Of a stretch of DNA of 64,000 nt, positions 52,654 to 64,000 are shown piece by piece. The position numbers and the translations under genes are program-made. The stretch comes from Lichenibacterium minor. Lineage in GTDB: Bacteria; Pseudomonadota; Alphaproteobacteria; Rhizobiales; Beijerinckiaceae. Below the pieces are notes generated by a model. That model did not search any database. It saw only the letters and a list, made by a program, of their open reading frames with translations, and was not told the DNA's origin. Positions within the stretch are counted from its first letter, which is position 1. Every line of letters starts with the position of its first letter. The stretch lies in the NCBI RefSeq assembly GCF_004137685.1, contig NZ_QYBB01000013.1:1-64000 (forward strand), read 5' to 3'.

Positions 52654-54495
52654 TCAAGCCCCGTGCGGCGACGCCATCGGCGCCGTCCCGGGCGCGGGCT
52701 CCGCCGCGGGTGCGGCGGTGGAGCGGAGATGGAGTTCGCGCAGCTGCTTCGGCGTGGCGGGCGCGGGGGCGCCCATCAGCAGGTCCTCGCAGCGCTGGTT
52801 CATGGGGAACAGCACGATCTCGCGCAGGTTCTCCTCGCCCGCCAGCAGCATGACGATGCGGTCCACGCCCGGCGCGATGCCGCCGTGGGGCGGGGCGCCG
52901 TATTGGAAGGCGCGGTACATTCCGCCGAACCGCTCTTCCAGCACCGCCTCGTCGTATCCCGCGATGGCGAAGGCCTTGCGCATCACGTCGGGGCGATGGT
53001 TCCGGATGGCGCCGGACGACAGCTCGATGCCGTTGCACACGATGTCGTACTGGAAGGCGTTGATGGTCAGCGGGTCCTGCGTTTCCAGCGCTTCGAGCCC
53101 GCCCTGCGGCATCGAGAACGGGTTGTGGGAGAAGTCGACCTTCTTGTCGTCCTCGTTCCACTCGTACATCGGGAAGTCGACGATCCAGCAAAGCTCGAAG
53201 CGGTCCTCGTCGACGAGCTTGAGTTCGCGGCCGATGCGGGTGCGGGCGAGGCCGGCGATGCGGGCCGCCTTGGCTTCGACGTCGGCGGCGAAGAAGACCG
53301 CATCGCCCGGCCCGACCTTGGCGGCTTTGCAGATGCGGGCCAGCACCTCGGCGGGGATGAACTTGGCGATCGGCCCCTTGCCGACCGGCGCGCCGGTCTC
53401 GTCGGCGTCGAGCACGACATAGCCGAGGCCGGCCGAGCCTTCGCCCCGCGCCCAATCGTTCAGCTTGTCGAAGAAGGAGCGCGGCTGCGACGCGGCGCCC
53501 GGCGCCGGGATGGCCCGCACCACGCCGCCGTTGCCGATCACGGTCTTGAAGGCCTTGAACGTCACGGCCTCGTCCGAGAAGTGTTCGGACACGTCCGCGA
53601 TGAGGAGCGGGTTGCGCAGGTCCGGCTTGTCGTTGCCGTAGAGCAGCATCGAACGGGCGTAGGGGATGCGGGTGAACGTCTGCGTGACGGGCCGGCCCTT
53701 GCCGAACTCCTCGAAGATGCCGCGCAGCACGGGCTCCACCGTGTCGAACACGTCGTCCTGGGTGACGAAGCTCATCTCGATGTCGAGCTGGTAGAACTCG
53801 CCGGGCGAGCGGTCGGCGCGGGCGTCCTCGTCGCGGAAGCAGGGCGCGATCTGGAAGTAGCGGTCGAAGCCCGCCACCATGATGAGCTGCTTGAACTGCT
53901 GCGGCGCCTGCGGCAGCGCGTAGAACTTGCCGGGATGGACGCGGCTCGGCACCAGGTAGTCGCGCGCGCCCTCGGGCGAGGAAGCGGTGAGGATCGGCGT
54001 CTGGAACTCGGTGAATCCCTGCCCCTTCATGCGCGTGCGCAGGCTGTCGATGACCCGGCTGCGCAGGATGATGTTGTTGTGCAGCCGCTCGCGGCGCAGG
54101 TCGAGGAAGCGGTACTTCAGCCGGATCTCCTCGGGGTAGTCCTGCTCGCCGGCGACCGGCATCGGGAGCTCCGCGGCGGGGCCCAGCACCTCGATCTCGG
54201 CGGCGTAGAGCTCGATGTGGCCGGTCGCCATGTCGGCGTTCTCGGTGCCGGACGGGCGGCGGCGCACCGGGCCGTCGACGCGCACCACCCATTCGGAGCG
54301 CAGCTTCTCGGCCTGGGCGAAGGCCGGCGAATCGGGGTCGATGACGACCTGCGTGGTGCCGTAATGGTCGCGCAGGTCGATGAAGAGCACGCCGCCGTGG
54401 TCGCGGATGCGGTTGCACCAGCCGGCGAGGCGCACGTCGGTGCCGATGTCGGCTTCGCTCAGGGCGCCGCAGGTGTGGGTGCGGTAGCGGTGCAT
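52654..54495 (-). CDS. aspS: Aspartate--tRNA ligase, probably non-discriminating (Asp/Asn)
   Basis: This class IIb synthetase has 613 residues. The N-terminal OB fold ([20 protein letters not shown]) binds the anticodon. Motif 2 is [19 protein letters not shown], the GAD insertion domain is present, and motif 3 is [13 protein letters not shown]. His33 in RIRDHGG is the residue typical of bacterial AspRS that also charge tRNA-Asn; discriminating enzymes usually have Leu. GatCAB would then complete Asn-tRNA. ATG 54495 ([10 protein letters not shown]) matches the family start. Confidence 0.95.
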   Translation of the reverse strand: MHRYRTHTCGALSEADIGTDVRLAGWCNRIRDHGGVLFIDLRDHYGTTQVVIDPDSPAFAQAEKLRSEWVVRVDGPVRRRPSGTENADMATGHIELYAAEIEVLGPAAELPMPVAGEQDYPEEIRLKYRFLDLRRERLHNNIILRSRVIDSLRTRMKGQGFTEFQTPILTASSPEGARDYLVPSRVHPGKFYALPQAPQQFKQLIMVAGFDRYFQIAPCFRDEDARADRSPGEFYQLDIEMSFVTQDDVFDTVEPVLRGIFEEFGKGRPVTQTFTRIPYARSMLLYGNDKPDLRNPLLIADVSEHFSDEAVTFKAFKTVIGNGGVVRAIPAPGAASQPRSFFDKLNDWARGEGSAGLGYVVLDADETGAPVGKGPIAKFIPAEVLARICKAAKVGPGDAVFFAADVEAKAARIAGLARTRIGRELKLVDEDRFELCWIVDFPMYEWNEDDKKVDFSHNPFSMPQGGLEALETQDPLTINAFQYDIVCNGIELSSGAIRNHRPDVMRKAFAIAGYDEAVLEERFGGMYRAFQYGAPPHGGIAPGVDRIVMLLAGEENLREIVLFPMNQRCEDLLMGAPAPATPKQLRELHLRSTAAPAAEPAPGTAPMASPHGA

Positions 54496-54730
54496 GGTGG
54501 GCGGCTCTCGGATACTGGGGCGCGGGATGGCCGGGGGCCGGCCCGCGCGGGCCGCGGAGAAGCGCATGGCCGGGAGGGTCTTGTCAAACGCACGGGCGAT
54601 TCGCACCGCATTCGCCCCGGGCCGGCCCGCTTCCCTGCCCCCGGCCTCCGCCGTGACGCGTGTGGCAGATCGTTGACTCATCGGTGGCCCGGCGCTCGCA
54701 ACGCGCGCGTGCTTGCGTTAAGGGACCCGC

Positions 54731-55909
54731 ATGACGCTGATCACAACCACCGAAGAGCTCGCCGCCGTCTGCCGCCGCCTGGCGCGCCACCCTTTCGTGA
54801 CCGTGGACACCGAGTTCCTGCGCGAAACGACGTTCTGGCCGAAGCTGTGCGTGCTGCAGCTCGCCTCGGACGAGGAAGCCGTGGCGGTGGACGCGCTCGC
54901 GCCCGACATCGACCTCATCCCCTTCCTCGACCTCATGGCCGACCGGAACGTCGTCAAGGTGTTCCACGCCGCCCGGCAGGACCTCGAGATCGTTTGGAAG
55001 ATGTCGGGCCGCCTGCCCGAGCCGCTGTTCGACACGCAGGTGGCCGCGATGGTGTGCGGCTTCGGCGACCAGGTGTCCTATTCCGAGCTCTGCCAAACGC
55101 TGTGCCGCGTGGCGATCGACAAGTCGTCCCGCTTCACCGATTGGGCGCGCCGCCCCCTCACGCAGGCCCAGGTCACCTACGCGCTGGCCGACGTCACCCA
55201 CCTGCGCGACATCTACCGGGCGCTGGTGGGGCAGCTCGAATCGTCCAAGCGCACCGGCTGGCTCGCCGACGAGATGCGCACGCTGCTGTCGCCCGCCACC
55301 TACGAACAGCATCCCGACCAGGCCTGGGAGCGGTTCCGCTCGAAGCTGCGCAAGCCGCGCGACCTCGCCGTGATGATGGACCTGGCGGCCTGGCGCGAAA
55401 GCGAGGCGCAGACCCGCGACGTGCCGCGGTCGCGCATCCTGAAGGATGACGCCATGATCGAGGTCGCCACGGCGGCCCCGCGCTCGGTGGACGCGCTCGG
55501 GGATCTGCGCGCCGTGCCGCGCGGCATGGACAAGTCGCGCCTCGGCCCGGACATGATCGCCGCCGTCGAGCGCGGCCTCGCCCGCGACCCGAAGTCCCTG
55601 CCCCGCCTCGACAAGGACCGGCGCGGCACCGGCGGCGGCGGCAACGGCGCCACCGTGGAGCTGCTGAAGGTGCTGCTGCGCCAGGTGGCCGAGGCCCACG
55701 GGGTCGCCGCCAAGCTCATCGCCAACGTCGACGACCTCGAAGCCATCGCGGCGAGCGACGACGCCGACGTGCCGGCGCTCGATGGCTGGCGGCGGACGAT
55801 GTTCGGCGCCAAGGCGCTGGACCTGAAGAACGGGCGCCTGGCCCTGACGGTCGAGGGCGGCAAGGTGATCGCGCTGGAATGGCAGGACGGCGACAGGCCG
55901 GACGCCTGA
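54731..55909 (+). CDS. rnd: Ribonuclease D
   Basis: This 3'-5' exoribonuclease trims tRNA and other RNA precursors. It has 392 residues. DEDD-family catalytic motifs are [10 protein letters not shown] (Asp26, Glu28), [11 protein letters not shown] and [18 protein letters not shown]-like domains follow from about residue 210. The start ATG 54731 has no clear Shine-Dalgarno. It is divergent from aspS and convergent with ppx. Confidence 0.95.
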   Translation: MTLITTTEELAAVCRRLARHPFVTVDTEFLRETTFWPKLCVLQLASDEEAVAVDALAPDIDLIPFLDLMADRNVVKVFHAARQDLEIVWKMSGRLPEPLFDTQVAAMVCGFGDQVSYSELCQTLCRVAIDKSSRFTDWARRPLTQAQVTYALADVTHLRDIYRALVGQLESSKRTGWLADEMRTLLSPATYEQHPDQAWERFRSKLRKPRDLAVMMDLAAWRESEAQTRDVPRSRILKDDAMIEVATAAPRSVDALGDLRAVPRGMDKSRLGPDMIAAVERGLARDPKSLPRLDKDRRGTGGGGNGATVELLKVLLRQVAEAHGVAAKLIANVDDLEAIAASDDADVPALDGWRRTMFGAKALDLKNGRLALTVEGGKVIALEWQDGDRPDA

Positions 55910-56029
55910 CCGTCCAGGGGCGCCGCCGGCACCTCATCGGCCGGGGATCGCAGGTTCAGGCCGGTGGCGAACGCGCCGCCGGCGCGGCGCCGCTCGACGC
56001 ACCTCTGCCCCCGCATCCGCGATCCAGGG

Positions 56030-57523
56030 TCAGGCCACCTTCACCTCGGCGTCGCGGCCGATCAATTTCGCGAGCTGCCGCAGGCGTCCCACGCAGCGCT
56101 CGCTGGCGAGGTCGGCGAGGTCACCCGGCAGCGCCAGGGTGATCCGCGTCTTGGAGCAGCGCAGCGCCGTGCGGGGCAGCACGCCGCCCATGGCGGCCGA
56201 CAGCTGGTAGGCGACCCGCAGCGCGGCGCCGAGCAGCCGTGCGCGCTCCAAGCGCTGCGGCGTCAGCAGGGCGCGCAGGCCCGCCTGCGCGTCGCCCTCC
56301 CCGCCCCCGTGGCGGTAGGTGACGGACAGCGCCAGGAAGGCCCGCCCGGCGTGGTCGACGCCCGAGAAGGTGCCGTTGGCGATCGCGCTGAGCGCGTGGT
56401 CGCCCCGGTGGTCCGGATGGGCGCGCCAGGCGATGTCGGCCAGCAGGCAGGCGGCGTGGCGCAGCCGCGTGTCGTCCGACGTTTCGGGCAGCCCCGCGGC
56501 GGAATACAGGTGGTCCGTCCAGGTGCACAGCTCGGGCCCGTGGCCGGCATGGCGGGCGTGCTGGACGTTGATCTCGCGGACGGCGGCGAAGAGCGGGTCC
56601 TCGGCCCGCGCCGCGGCGTCGAGCCGCTCGAACAGCGACCCCTCGCGCACCCCCATGGCGGAGATCACCACCTCGCGCGGGCGGCCGAGCCGGACGATCT
56701 CCTCCAGCACCGCGGCGCCGTAGGCGAGGAGGGGACGCCGCGCCGCCGCGACCGTCGCCAGGCCGCCGAGGTCGTCGCCGTCGCTCCGTTCCGCCAGGGC
56801 GCCGAGCGCCAGCGCGTCGGCGGCCGGGATGGCGTAGCCGTGCATGACGTTGAGCGGGTAGCCGCGGGCGCGCATGTGCAGCTTCGCCAGCGCCCGCCAG
56901 GTGCCGCCCACCGCGAAGAAGGTGCGGCCCTCGATGCCCCGGATCGGCGGCGCCTTCATCAGAGCGTCCCGGGCGAGCTTGGCGGCCCGCTTGGGGGAAC
57001 CGCGGCTGGCGTCGAGCAGCGCCAGCCCCCCCAGGGGCAGCGACACGCCGCGCCCCAGCGCGTGGCCCCGCACGTCGATGAGTTCGAGCGACCCGCCGCC
57101 CATGTCGCCCACCACGCCATCTGCGCCGTGAAAGCCCGACGACACGCCGAGCGCCGACAGCTCCGCTTCCCGCGTGCCGCCGATCAACTCGATGTCGGCG
57201 CCCAGCGCCGCCGTGGCGGCTTCGAGGAAGGCCGGGCCGTTGCGGGCGTCCCGCGCGGCGGCCGTCGCCAGCACGCGCATGTCGGCGACGCCGAGGTTGC
57301 GGCACAGCACCTTGAAGGCCCGCAAGGCGCCGAGCGCCCGATCCATCGCTTCCGTCCCGAGCAGGCCCGTGGTGGCGACGCCCTTGCCGAGCCCGCACAG
57401 GACCTTCTCGTTGAAGATGGGCGTCGGCGACCGCGATAGGCGCTCGTAGGCGACGAGCCGCACCGAATTCGAGCCGATGTCGACGATGGCGATCGGCTTC
57501 GCGGGGACGGCAGCGGCGGTCAC
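56030..57523 (-). CDS. ppx: Exopolyphosphatase / Ppx-GppA family phosphatase
   Basis: This enzyme hydrolyses terminal phosphates of polyphosphate or pppGpp. The ASKHA-fold motifs are IAIVDIGSNSVRLVAYE and VGDMGGGSLELID. A long C-terminal region includes an HD-like helical domain (LRHAACLLADIAWRAHP, HRGDHALSAIANG). I chose GTG 57523, giving 497 residues and no overlap with ppk. Starts at GTG 57592 or ATG 57607 overlap ppk by 50-65 bases. It is cotranscribed with ppk, pairing synthesis and breakdown of polyphosphate. Confidence 0.9.
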   Translation of the reverse strand: MTAAAVPAKPIAIVDIGSNSVRLVAYERLSRSPTPIFNEKVLCGLGKGVATTGLLGTEAMDRALGALRAFKVLCRNLGVADMRVLATAAARDARNGPAFLEAATAALGADIELIGGTREAELSALGVSSGFHGADGVVGDMGGGSLELIDVRGHALGRGVSLPLGGLALLDASRGSPKRAAKLARDALMKAPPIRGIEGRTFFAVGGTWRALAKLHMRARGYPLNVMHGYAIPAADALALGALAERSDGDDLGGLATVAAARRPLLAYGAAVLEEIVRLGRPREVVISAMGVREGSLFERLDAAARAEDPLFAAVREINVQHARHAGHGPELCTWTDHLYSAAGLPETSDDTRLRHAACLLADIAWRAHPDHRGDHALSAIANGTFSGVDHAGRAFLALSVTYRHGGGEGDAQAGLRALLTPQRLERARLLGAALRVAYQLSAAMGGVLPRTALRCSKTRITLALPGDLADLASERCVGRLRQLAKLIGRDAEVKVA

Positions 57524-57542
57524 GACGGCGGGGTCGGGGTGG

Positions 57543-59741
<2,199 letters not shown>

Positions 59742-59818
59742 CGACTCGAACTCCTGCCGCGACCCGGAAACCTCTCGCCGTCGGCTGTGTCGATTGGATG
59801 ACGTCGCCCCGGTCGGCG

Positions 59819-60490
59819 TCAAGCGCCCCGACCCTCCTGGGGATCGCCGAACAGGTCGGCCGCCAGCGAGCGGGTGATGCGCCGCCCCGCGTCGAGCCCG
59901 GCGCGGTCCAGCGCCGCGACGGCGCGGCGAGCGCTGTCGAGCGAGCGGTCGAGGCGGAGGGCGAGCCAGTCGACCAGCGCGGCGTCGACGGCGAGCTGGC
60001 GATCCGCGAACAGCTTGACCAGCACGGCCCGCATCAGCGCGTCGTCGGGCGGCGCGATCTCGACGGACGGGGCGAGGCGGAGCCGCGACGTGAGGTCGGC
60101 CGTGGCGAGGGACCAGCCCGTGGGCGCCGACCGCGCGGTGACGAGCAGGGACAGGCCGCGCTCGCGCACGAGGTTGAGCAGGTGGAACAGCGCGGCCTCG
60201 GGCAGGCCGGCGCGATCGGCATCCTCCACGACGGCGTTGCGGCGCACTAGGAGATCGAGGTCGCCGGCGAGGTCCCGGGGCCCGAGCAGGTCGGCATCGG
60301 CGCGGGCCGCCCAGATGCGGGCGAGGTGGCTCTTGCCGGCCCCCTCGGGGCCGACCAGCAGCAGCACGCGGTCGGGCCAGGCGGGCCAGCGCTCGATCGC
60401 CGCCAGCGCGTCGTCGTTCGAGGCGGACGGCATGAAGTCGTCGAGGCCGTAGCGGGGCGCGTGGTCGAACGGCAGCGGCAGCTGGTTCAT
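59819..60490 (-). CDS. hdaA: DnaA-like regulatory inactivator HdaA
   Basis: This AAA+ protein stimulates DnaA-ATP hydrolysis with the sliding clamp, limiting re-initiation. It has 223 residues. The N-terminal clamp-binding motif QLPLPF is at residues 3-8. Walker A is [15 protein letters not shown] (about 46-60), and the DnaA-like lid region has [18 protein letters not shown] and [19 protein letters not shown]. The short N-terminus and lack of a DnaA DNA-binding domain distinguish it from DnaA. It lies between the AI-2E-type permease and ppk. Confidence 0.92.
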   Translation of the reverse strand: MNQLPLPFDHAPRYGLDDFMPSASNDDALAAIERWPAWPDRVLLLVGPEGAGKSHLARIWAARADADLLGPRDLAGDLDLLVRRNAVVEDADRAGLPEAALFHLLNLVRERGLSLLVTARSAPTGWSLATADLTSRLRLAPSVEIAPPDDALMRAVLVKLFADRQLAVDAALVDWLALRLDRSLDSARRAVAALDRAGLDAGRRITRSLAADLFGDPQEGRGA

Positions 60491-60530
60491 GCCGTGGCCG
60501 TCGCCCGCGCGGGTCGGAGGGGGGGCCGGA

Positions 60531-61682
60531 TCAATCCCGCCCCGCCTCGACGATGCGCGGCCCGAAGGCGACGGCGGGCCGCGTCGGCTCGGTGGAGCCG
60601 GTGTAGAGCGGGCTCGCGAGGTAGCGCCGCAGCGCGTAGCGCGCCACCACGCCCCCCGCGGCGGACAGCGGCACGGCGATGAGCAGCCCCGCCACCCCGA
60701 ACACCGCCGAGCAGACCACGAGCGCCAGCATCAGCCACACGGGGTGGAGCCCGATGGAATTGCCGACGAGGTAGGGACCGAGCACGTAGCCCTCCATGAC
60801 CTGCCCCGACATGACGATGCCCGCCACGGTGGCGACCAGGTGCCAGTCCGGCCAGGTCTGCACGGTGGCGATGGCGGCGGCGACGATCAGCACCGTCAGC
60901 GAGCCGAAATACGGGACGAAGCTGAGGAAGCCGCCCGCGATGCCGATCAGGAAGCCGAAGTTGAGCCCCGCGGCCGTGAGGCCGACCGCGTACCAAGCGC
61001 CGAGGATCAGCGACACGATGGTTTGCCCGCGCACGAAGCCGGCGAGGGCGCGGTCGATATCGCGCGCGATGCCGCGGATGTCGTCGCGGTGGCGCAGCGG
61101 GATCCAGCCGTCGATGGCCTGGACCATGCGGCGCCAGTCCAGCAGGATGTAGAAGGCCACGACGGGCGTGATGACGAGGAGGGAGAACAGGCCGAACAGC
61201 GCGCCCCGCCCGGACCAGATGCCGTTGACGACCCCGATGGCGTAGTTGGTGGCTTGGCCGACCACCGAACCGATCGATCCTTGCAGGTCGGCCTCGGTGA
61301 TGGGGCCGGACACGCCCAGCCTGCGGAGCGTGTCGCCGCCGTAAGCTTCGACGAGGCGGGCCGCTTCGGCGATCAGCAGGTCCTGGAGCTTGGCGACGAT
61401 CCCGGGAAGGTTGACCACGAAGGCGGCGAACTGGCGGGCCAACACCGGCACGAGCAGCACCAGCGCGGCGAGGACCACGGCGAGCGACAGCAGCATGATG
61501 AGGGCTGCGGCGCCAGCGCGGTTCAGCCCCGCCCGCTCGAGCTTGGTGGCCAGGGGATCGAGGAAATAGGCGACGACGAGCCCGGCGATGAACGGCGCCA
61601 GCACGCCCGACAGGGCGTAGAGCGACACGGCCGCCAGCGCGAGCATGGCGGTCCAGATCAGGACCTGACGCTGGAGGCTCAT
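60531..61682 (-). CDS. AI-2E transporter family (PerM/UPF0118) membrane protein
   Basis: This 383-residue protein has about seven or eight membrane segments. The AI-2E-family signature regions are FIAGLVVAYFLDPLATKLE, GGFLSFVPYFGSL and MEGYVLGPYLVGNSIGLHPV. Despite the family name, many members have no shown role in AI-2 transport; some are Na+/H+ antiporters. ATG 61682 follows GGAGAAG. Its position before hdaA, with purM divergent, is conserved in alphaproteobacteria. Confidence 0.88.
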   Translation of the reverse strand: MSLQRQVLIWTAMLALAAVSLYALSGVLAPFIAGLVVAYFLDPLATKLERAGLNRAGAAALIMLLSLAVVLAALVLLVPVLARQFAAFVVNLPGIVAKLQDLLIAEAARLVEAYGGDTLRRLGVSGPITEADLQGSIGSVVGQATNYAIGVVNGIWSGRGALFGLFSLLVITPVVAFYILLDWRRMVQAIDGWIPLRHRDDIRGIARDIDRALAGFVRGQTIVSLILGAWYAVGLTAAGLNFGFLIGIAGGFLSFVPYFGSLTVLIVAAAIATVQTWPDWHLVATVAGIVMSGQVMEGYVLGPYLVGNSIGLHPVWLMLALVVCSAVFGVAGLLIAVPLSAAGGVVARYALRRYLASPLYTGSTEPTRPAVAFGPRIVEAGRD

Positions 61683-61708
61683 GGGATCCGCTTCTCCGTG
61701 TCCCCGGG

Positions 61709-61737
61709 CCCATAGGCCCGAGGATGGGTTAAGCCAA
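61709..61737 (-). promoter_or_regulatory. Predicted promoter of the perM-hdaA-ppk-ppx run
   Basis: On the minus strand TTGGCT (61737-61732), 17 bases, then TATGGG (61714-61709). The predicted start lies about 20 bases before the permease ATG, leaving room for its ribosome-binding site. Box match is moderate. Confidence 0.35.
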
Positions 61738-61855
61738 TCTTGACGCCGTGGCGAGGCGTCGGCGCGGTCCCGCACCGCGCGGGCCGCTTTCTGTCGACTC
61801 GGCGGGTGGAGATCGCATAAGCCAGCGTGGACGACGCGCGAACCTGGCCGGAGCC

Positions 61856-62920
61856 ATGGCTGACCCCACCAACGGATTGACCTACGCCGAGGCCGGCGTC
61901 GACATCGACGCGGGCAACCGCACCGTGGACCTCATCAGGGATTCGGTCCGCTCGACGCGGCGGCCCGGCGCCGACGCCGAGATCGGCGGCTTCGGCGGCC
62001 TCTTCGACCTCAAGGCCGCGGGCTTCACCGACCCCATCCTGGTGGCCGCCAACGACGGCGTCGGCACCAAGGTCAAGATCGCCTACGAGAGCGGGCGCAA
62101 TGGCGAGGTCGGCATCGACCTCGTCGCCATGTGCGTCAACGACCTCGTCGTGCAGGGCGCCGAGCCGCTGTTCTTCCTCGACTATTACGCGACCGGCCGG
62201 CTGGACCCGGCCGTCGCGGCGGGCATCGTCGCCGGCATCGCGGAAGGCTGCCGGCAGGCCGGCTGCGCCCTGATCGGCGGCGAAACCGCCGAGATGCCCG
62301 GCATCTATGCGGGGCGCGCCTACGACCTCGCCGGCTTCGCCGTCGGCGCCGCCGAGCGCGGCACGCTGCTGCCGCGCGGCGTCGCCGCGGGCGACGTCAT
62401 CCTCGGCCTCCCGTCCTCGGGGCTGCATTCCAACGGCTTCTCGCTGGTGCGCCGCATCGTGGAGCTGTCGGGGCTGGCATGGGACGCGCCCTGCCCCTTC
62501 GCCGACGGCGCGACGCTGGCCGAGGGCCTGCTCGTGCCGACCCGCATCTACGTGAAGGCGCTGCTGGCCGCGCTGAAGCGGACCGACGGCATCCGGGCGC
62601 TGGCCCACATCACCGGTGGCGGCTTCGTCGACAACCTGCCCCGCGTGCTGCCGGACGGCCTCGGCTGCACGCTCGACCTCGATGCCGTCGCGGTGCCGCC
62701 CGTGTTCAAGTGGCTCGCCGCGCAGGGCGGCATCGCGCCGGCCGAGATGGCGCGGACCTTCAACTGCGGGATCGGGATGGCCGTCGTGGTGGCGGCCGAC
62801 CGCGCCGCCGAGGTCGGGGCGGTGCTGGCCGACGTCGGCGCCCCCGCGGTGCGGATCGGCGAGATCACGGCGGGCTCGGGCGCAGACCGCGTCGTCATCC
62901 GCAGGCACCTCGCGCTGTGA
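61856..62920 (+). CDS. purM: Phosphoribosylformylglycinamidine cyclo-ligase
   Basis: AIR synthetase carries out step 5 of de novo purine synthesis, closing the imidazole ring with ATP. It has 354 residues. Motifs include [67 protein letters not shown] and [19 protein letters not shown] 61856 has GGAG upstream. Its stop overlaps the purN start (GTGA), so translation is coupled. Confidence 0.97.
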   Translation: MADPTNGLTYAEAGVDIDAGNRTVDLIRDSVRSTRRPGADAEIGGFGGLFDLKAAGFTDPILVAANDGVGTKVKIAYESGRNGEVGIDLVAMCVNDLVVQGAEPLFFLDYYATGRLDPAVAAGIVAGIAEGCRQAGCALIGGETAEMPGIYAGRAYDLAGFAVGAAERGTLLPRGVAAGDVILGLPSSGLHSNGFSLVRRIVELSGLAWDAPCPFADGATLAEGLLVPTRIYVKALLAALKRTDGIRALAHITGGGFVDNLPRVLPDGLGCTLDLDAVAVPPVFKWLAAQGGIAPAEMARTFNCGIGMAVVVAADRAAEVGAVLADVGAPAVRIGEITAGSGADRVVIRRHLAL

Positions 62921-63573
62921 CGGCGGGGCGCCGCCGCACCGCGATCCTAATCTCGGGCCGCGGCTCCAACATGGAAGCGTTGCTGCGCGCCACCGCGGCG
63001 CCGGGCTTCCCCGCCGAGGCCGTGCTGGTCTTCTCCAACCGGGTCGACGCCGGGGGCCTCGACATCGCGCGGGCCGCGGGCGTCGAGGCGGCGTCGCTCA
63101 GCCACCGCGACTATCCCAGCCGGGAAGCCTTCGACCGCGCCGTCGACGCCGTGCTGGTCGCGCGCGGGATCGACCTCGTCTGCCTCGCAGGGTTCATGCG
63201 GGTGGTGAGCCCCTGGCTGTGCGAGCGCTGGCTCGGGCGGATGATCAGCATCCACCCCGCCCTGCTGCCCGCCTTCAAGGGCCTCGACACCCACGCGCGG
63301 GCGCTGGACGAAGGCGTGAAGATCCACGGCGCGAGCGTGCATTACGTCGTGCCGGAACTCGACGCGGGCCCCATCATCGCACAGGCCGCCGTCCCGGTGC
63401 TCGACGGAGACACGCCGGACGCGCTGGCGGCGCGGGTGCTGCGCCAGGAGCACATCATCTATCCCCGCGCCTTGGCGATGGTGGCCTCGGGACGGGTGAG
63501 ACTGGAAGGGGCGCGGGCCGTGTCGCGGCTCGACACGTCCGACAGCGCGGCGTTGACCGTCCCGGACGCGTGA
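62917..63573 (+). CDS. purN: Phosphoribosylglycinamide formyltransferase
   Basis: GAR transformylase uses 10-formyl-THF in step 3 of purine synthesis. It has 218 residues from GTG 62917. Motifs are [51 protein letters not shown] and [20 protein letters not shown], with the catalytic Asn, His and Asp in place. It overlaps purM by 4 bases. The C-terminal 30 residues are variable. Confidence 0.96.
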   Translation: MTAGRRRTAILISGRGSNMEALLRATAAPGFPAEAVLVFSNRVDAGGLDIARAAGVEAASLSHRDYPSREAFDRAVDAVLVARGIDLVCLAGFMRVVSPWLCERWLGRMISIHPALLPAFKGLDTHARALDEGVKIHGASVHYVVPELDAGPIIAQAAVPVLDGDTPDALAARVLRQEHIIYPRALAMVASGRVRLEGARAVSRLDTSDSAALTVPDA

Positions 63574-63659
63574 AGGCCATGCCGCGCGGCGGCGGACGAC
63601 GGGACGCCTGCTGCCGCAAGGCGAGGACGCGTCCGGCCTGGAACCGGCCCGGAGGGTGC

Positions 63660-63685
63660 CCTCCCTCGGCGGCGGCCGAGGGAGG
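63660..63685. terminator. Bidirectional hairpin between purN and ndk
   Basis: An 11-bp perfect stem (CCTCCCTCGGC / GCCGAGGGAGG) with a 4-base loop lies between convergent purN and ndk. It is 11 bases past the ndk stop. U-tracts are absent on both sides. Confidence 0.5.
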
Positions 63686-63696
63686 ACGGGGCCGCG

Positions 63697-64000
63697 TCAG
63701 CCGACGATCTCGTCCGGCTTGAAGAACTGCGCGATCTCCTGCTTCGCCGTCTCGGGAGCATCCGAGCCATGGGCCGAATTCTCGCCCATCGACAGCGCGA
63801 ACTCCTTGCGGATGGTGCCGGCGTCGGCCTTCTCGGGGTTGGTGGCGCCCATCACGTCGCGATACTTCAGGATGGCGTTCTCGCCCTCGAGGACCTGCAC
63901 CACCACCGGGGCCGAGGTCATCATCTCGACGAGCTCGCCGAAGAACGGGCGCTCCTTGTGGACCCCGTAGAACTCCTCCGCCTGGGCGCGGCTCATCTTG
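63697..64000 (-). CDS. ndk: Nucleoside diphosphate kinase (C-terminal part, truncated by the window edge)
   Basis: This is the 3' part of ndk, about 100 of roughly 140 codons. Visible are [39 protein letters not shown] and the active-site [16 protein letters not shown], whose His is the phospho-acceptor. NDK balances NTP pools. The internal Met at 63996 is not the start: the reading frame continues past the right edge, and the N-terminal strand with the first nucleotide-binding residues is missing. Confidence 0.96.
   Translation of the reverse strand, partial: KMSRAQAEEFYGVHKERPFFGELVEMMTSAPVVVQVLEGENAILKYRDVMGATNPEKADAGTIRKEFALSMGENSAHGSDAPETAKQEIAQFFKPDEIVG

Overview
This window is a gene-dense stretch of core chromosome from a very GC-rich alphaproteobacterium (about 70% GC by eye). 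The best fit is the order Hyphomicrobiales (Rhizobiales), near Methylobacteriaceae/Beijerinckiaceae. The assignment rests on several things: a ccmI-ccmE-ccmF-ccmH (cycHJKL-type) block next to a FeuPQ-like two-component system; an alphaproteobacterial GAAC-N7-GAAC SOS box at lexA; a sigma-54 promoter at glnB; the purN/purM-perM-hdaA-ppk-ppx-rnd-aspS neighbourhood; tRNA-Leu-tig-clpP-clpX-lon; and a rhizobial-style rRNA operon leader at the left edge.

Layout. 1-440: promoter and leader of an rRNA operon running off the left edge on the minus strand. 519-3759: glyQS (alpha2beta2 glycyl-tRNA synthetase). 4101-8150: an LplT-like MFS transporter and aminopeptidase N. 8335-10716: a PAS-domain PleC/DivJ-type histidine kinase. 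10750-18058: eight co-directional minus-strand genes (PepSY protein, feuP, feuQ, a surface lipoprotein, ccmI, ccmE, ccmF, ccmH). 18526-20714: an MFS transporter and rlmB. 20708-21559: a Gly-rich repeat protein. 21906-23917: DUF485 protein plus actP acetate permease. 24243-30826: the proteostasis cluster tig-clpP-clpX-lon, preceded by tRNA-Leu(UAG). 31525-35264: nnrD/E repair enzyme, then glnB-glnA. 35322-39830: lipoprotein esterase, DedA protein, glpX and hom. 39960-42738: a small Gly-rich membrane peptide, a KgtP-like permease, a Dabb protein, cspA and tRNA-Glu. 43008-46114: a Tat-exported Gfo/Idh/MocA oxidoreductase and recJ. 46366-50613: parE, a small peptide and a RhlE-like helicase. 50728-51786: tRNA-Gly(GCC) and SOS-controlled lexA. 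51883-59741: a glycosyltransferase-like protein, aspS, rnd, ppx and ppk. 59819-64000: hdaA, an AI-2E-type permease, purM-purN and the truncated ndk.

The genes mostly serve information processing (glyQS, aspS, three tRNAs, rlmB, rnd, parE, recJ, hdaA, lexA), protein quality control (tig, clpP, clpX, lon, pepN), cytochrome c maturation, nitrogen assimilation (glnBA), purine synthesis (purMN) and polyphosphate turnover (ppk/ppx). I see no prophage, insertion sequence, CRISPR array, toxin-antitoxin pair or recognisable defence island. The interesting material is mainly regulatory or structural. It includes a chain of four abutting palindromes over the predicted cspA promoter, a tRNA-Gly promoter whose -35 box lies inside a 21-bp terminator stem, a near-perfect sigma-54 site at glnB, a double SOS box at lexA, a 12-base sequence repeated after two minus-strand hairpins, and a gene-less remnant with an orphan terminator where hupB usually follows lon. 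I do not find convincing evidence of a wholly new biological system here.
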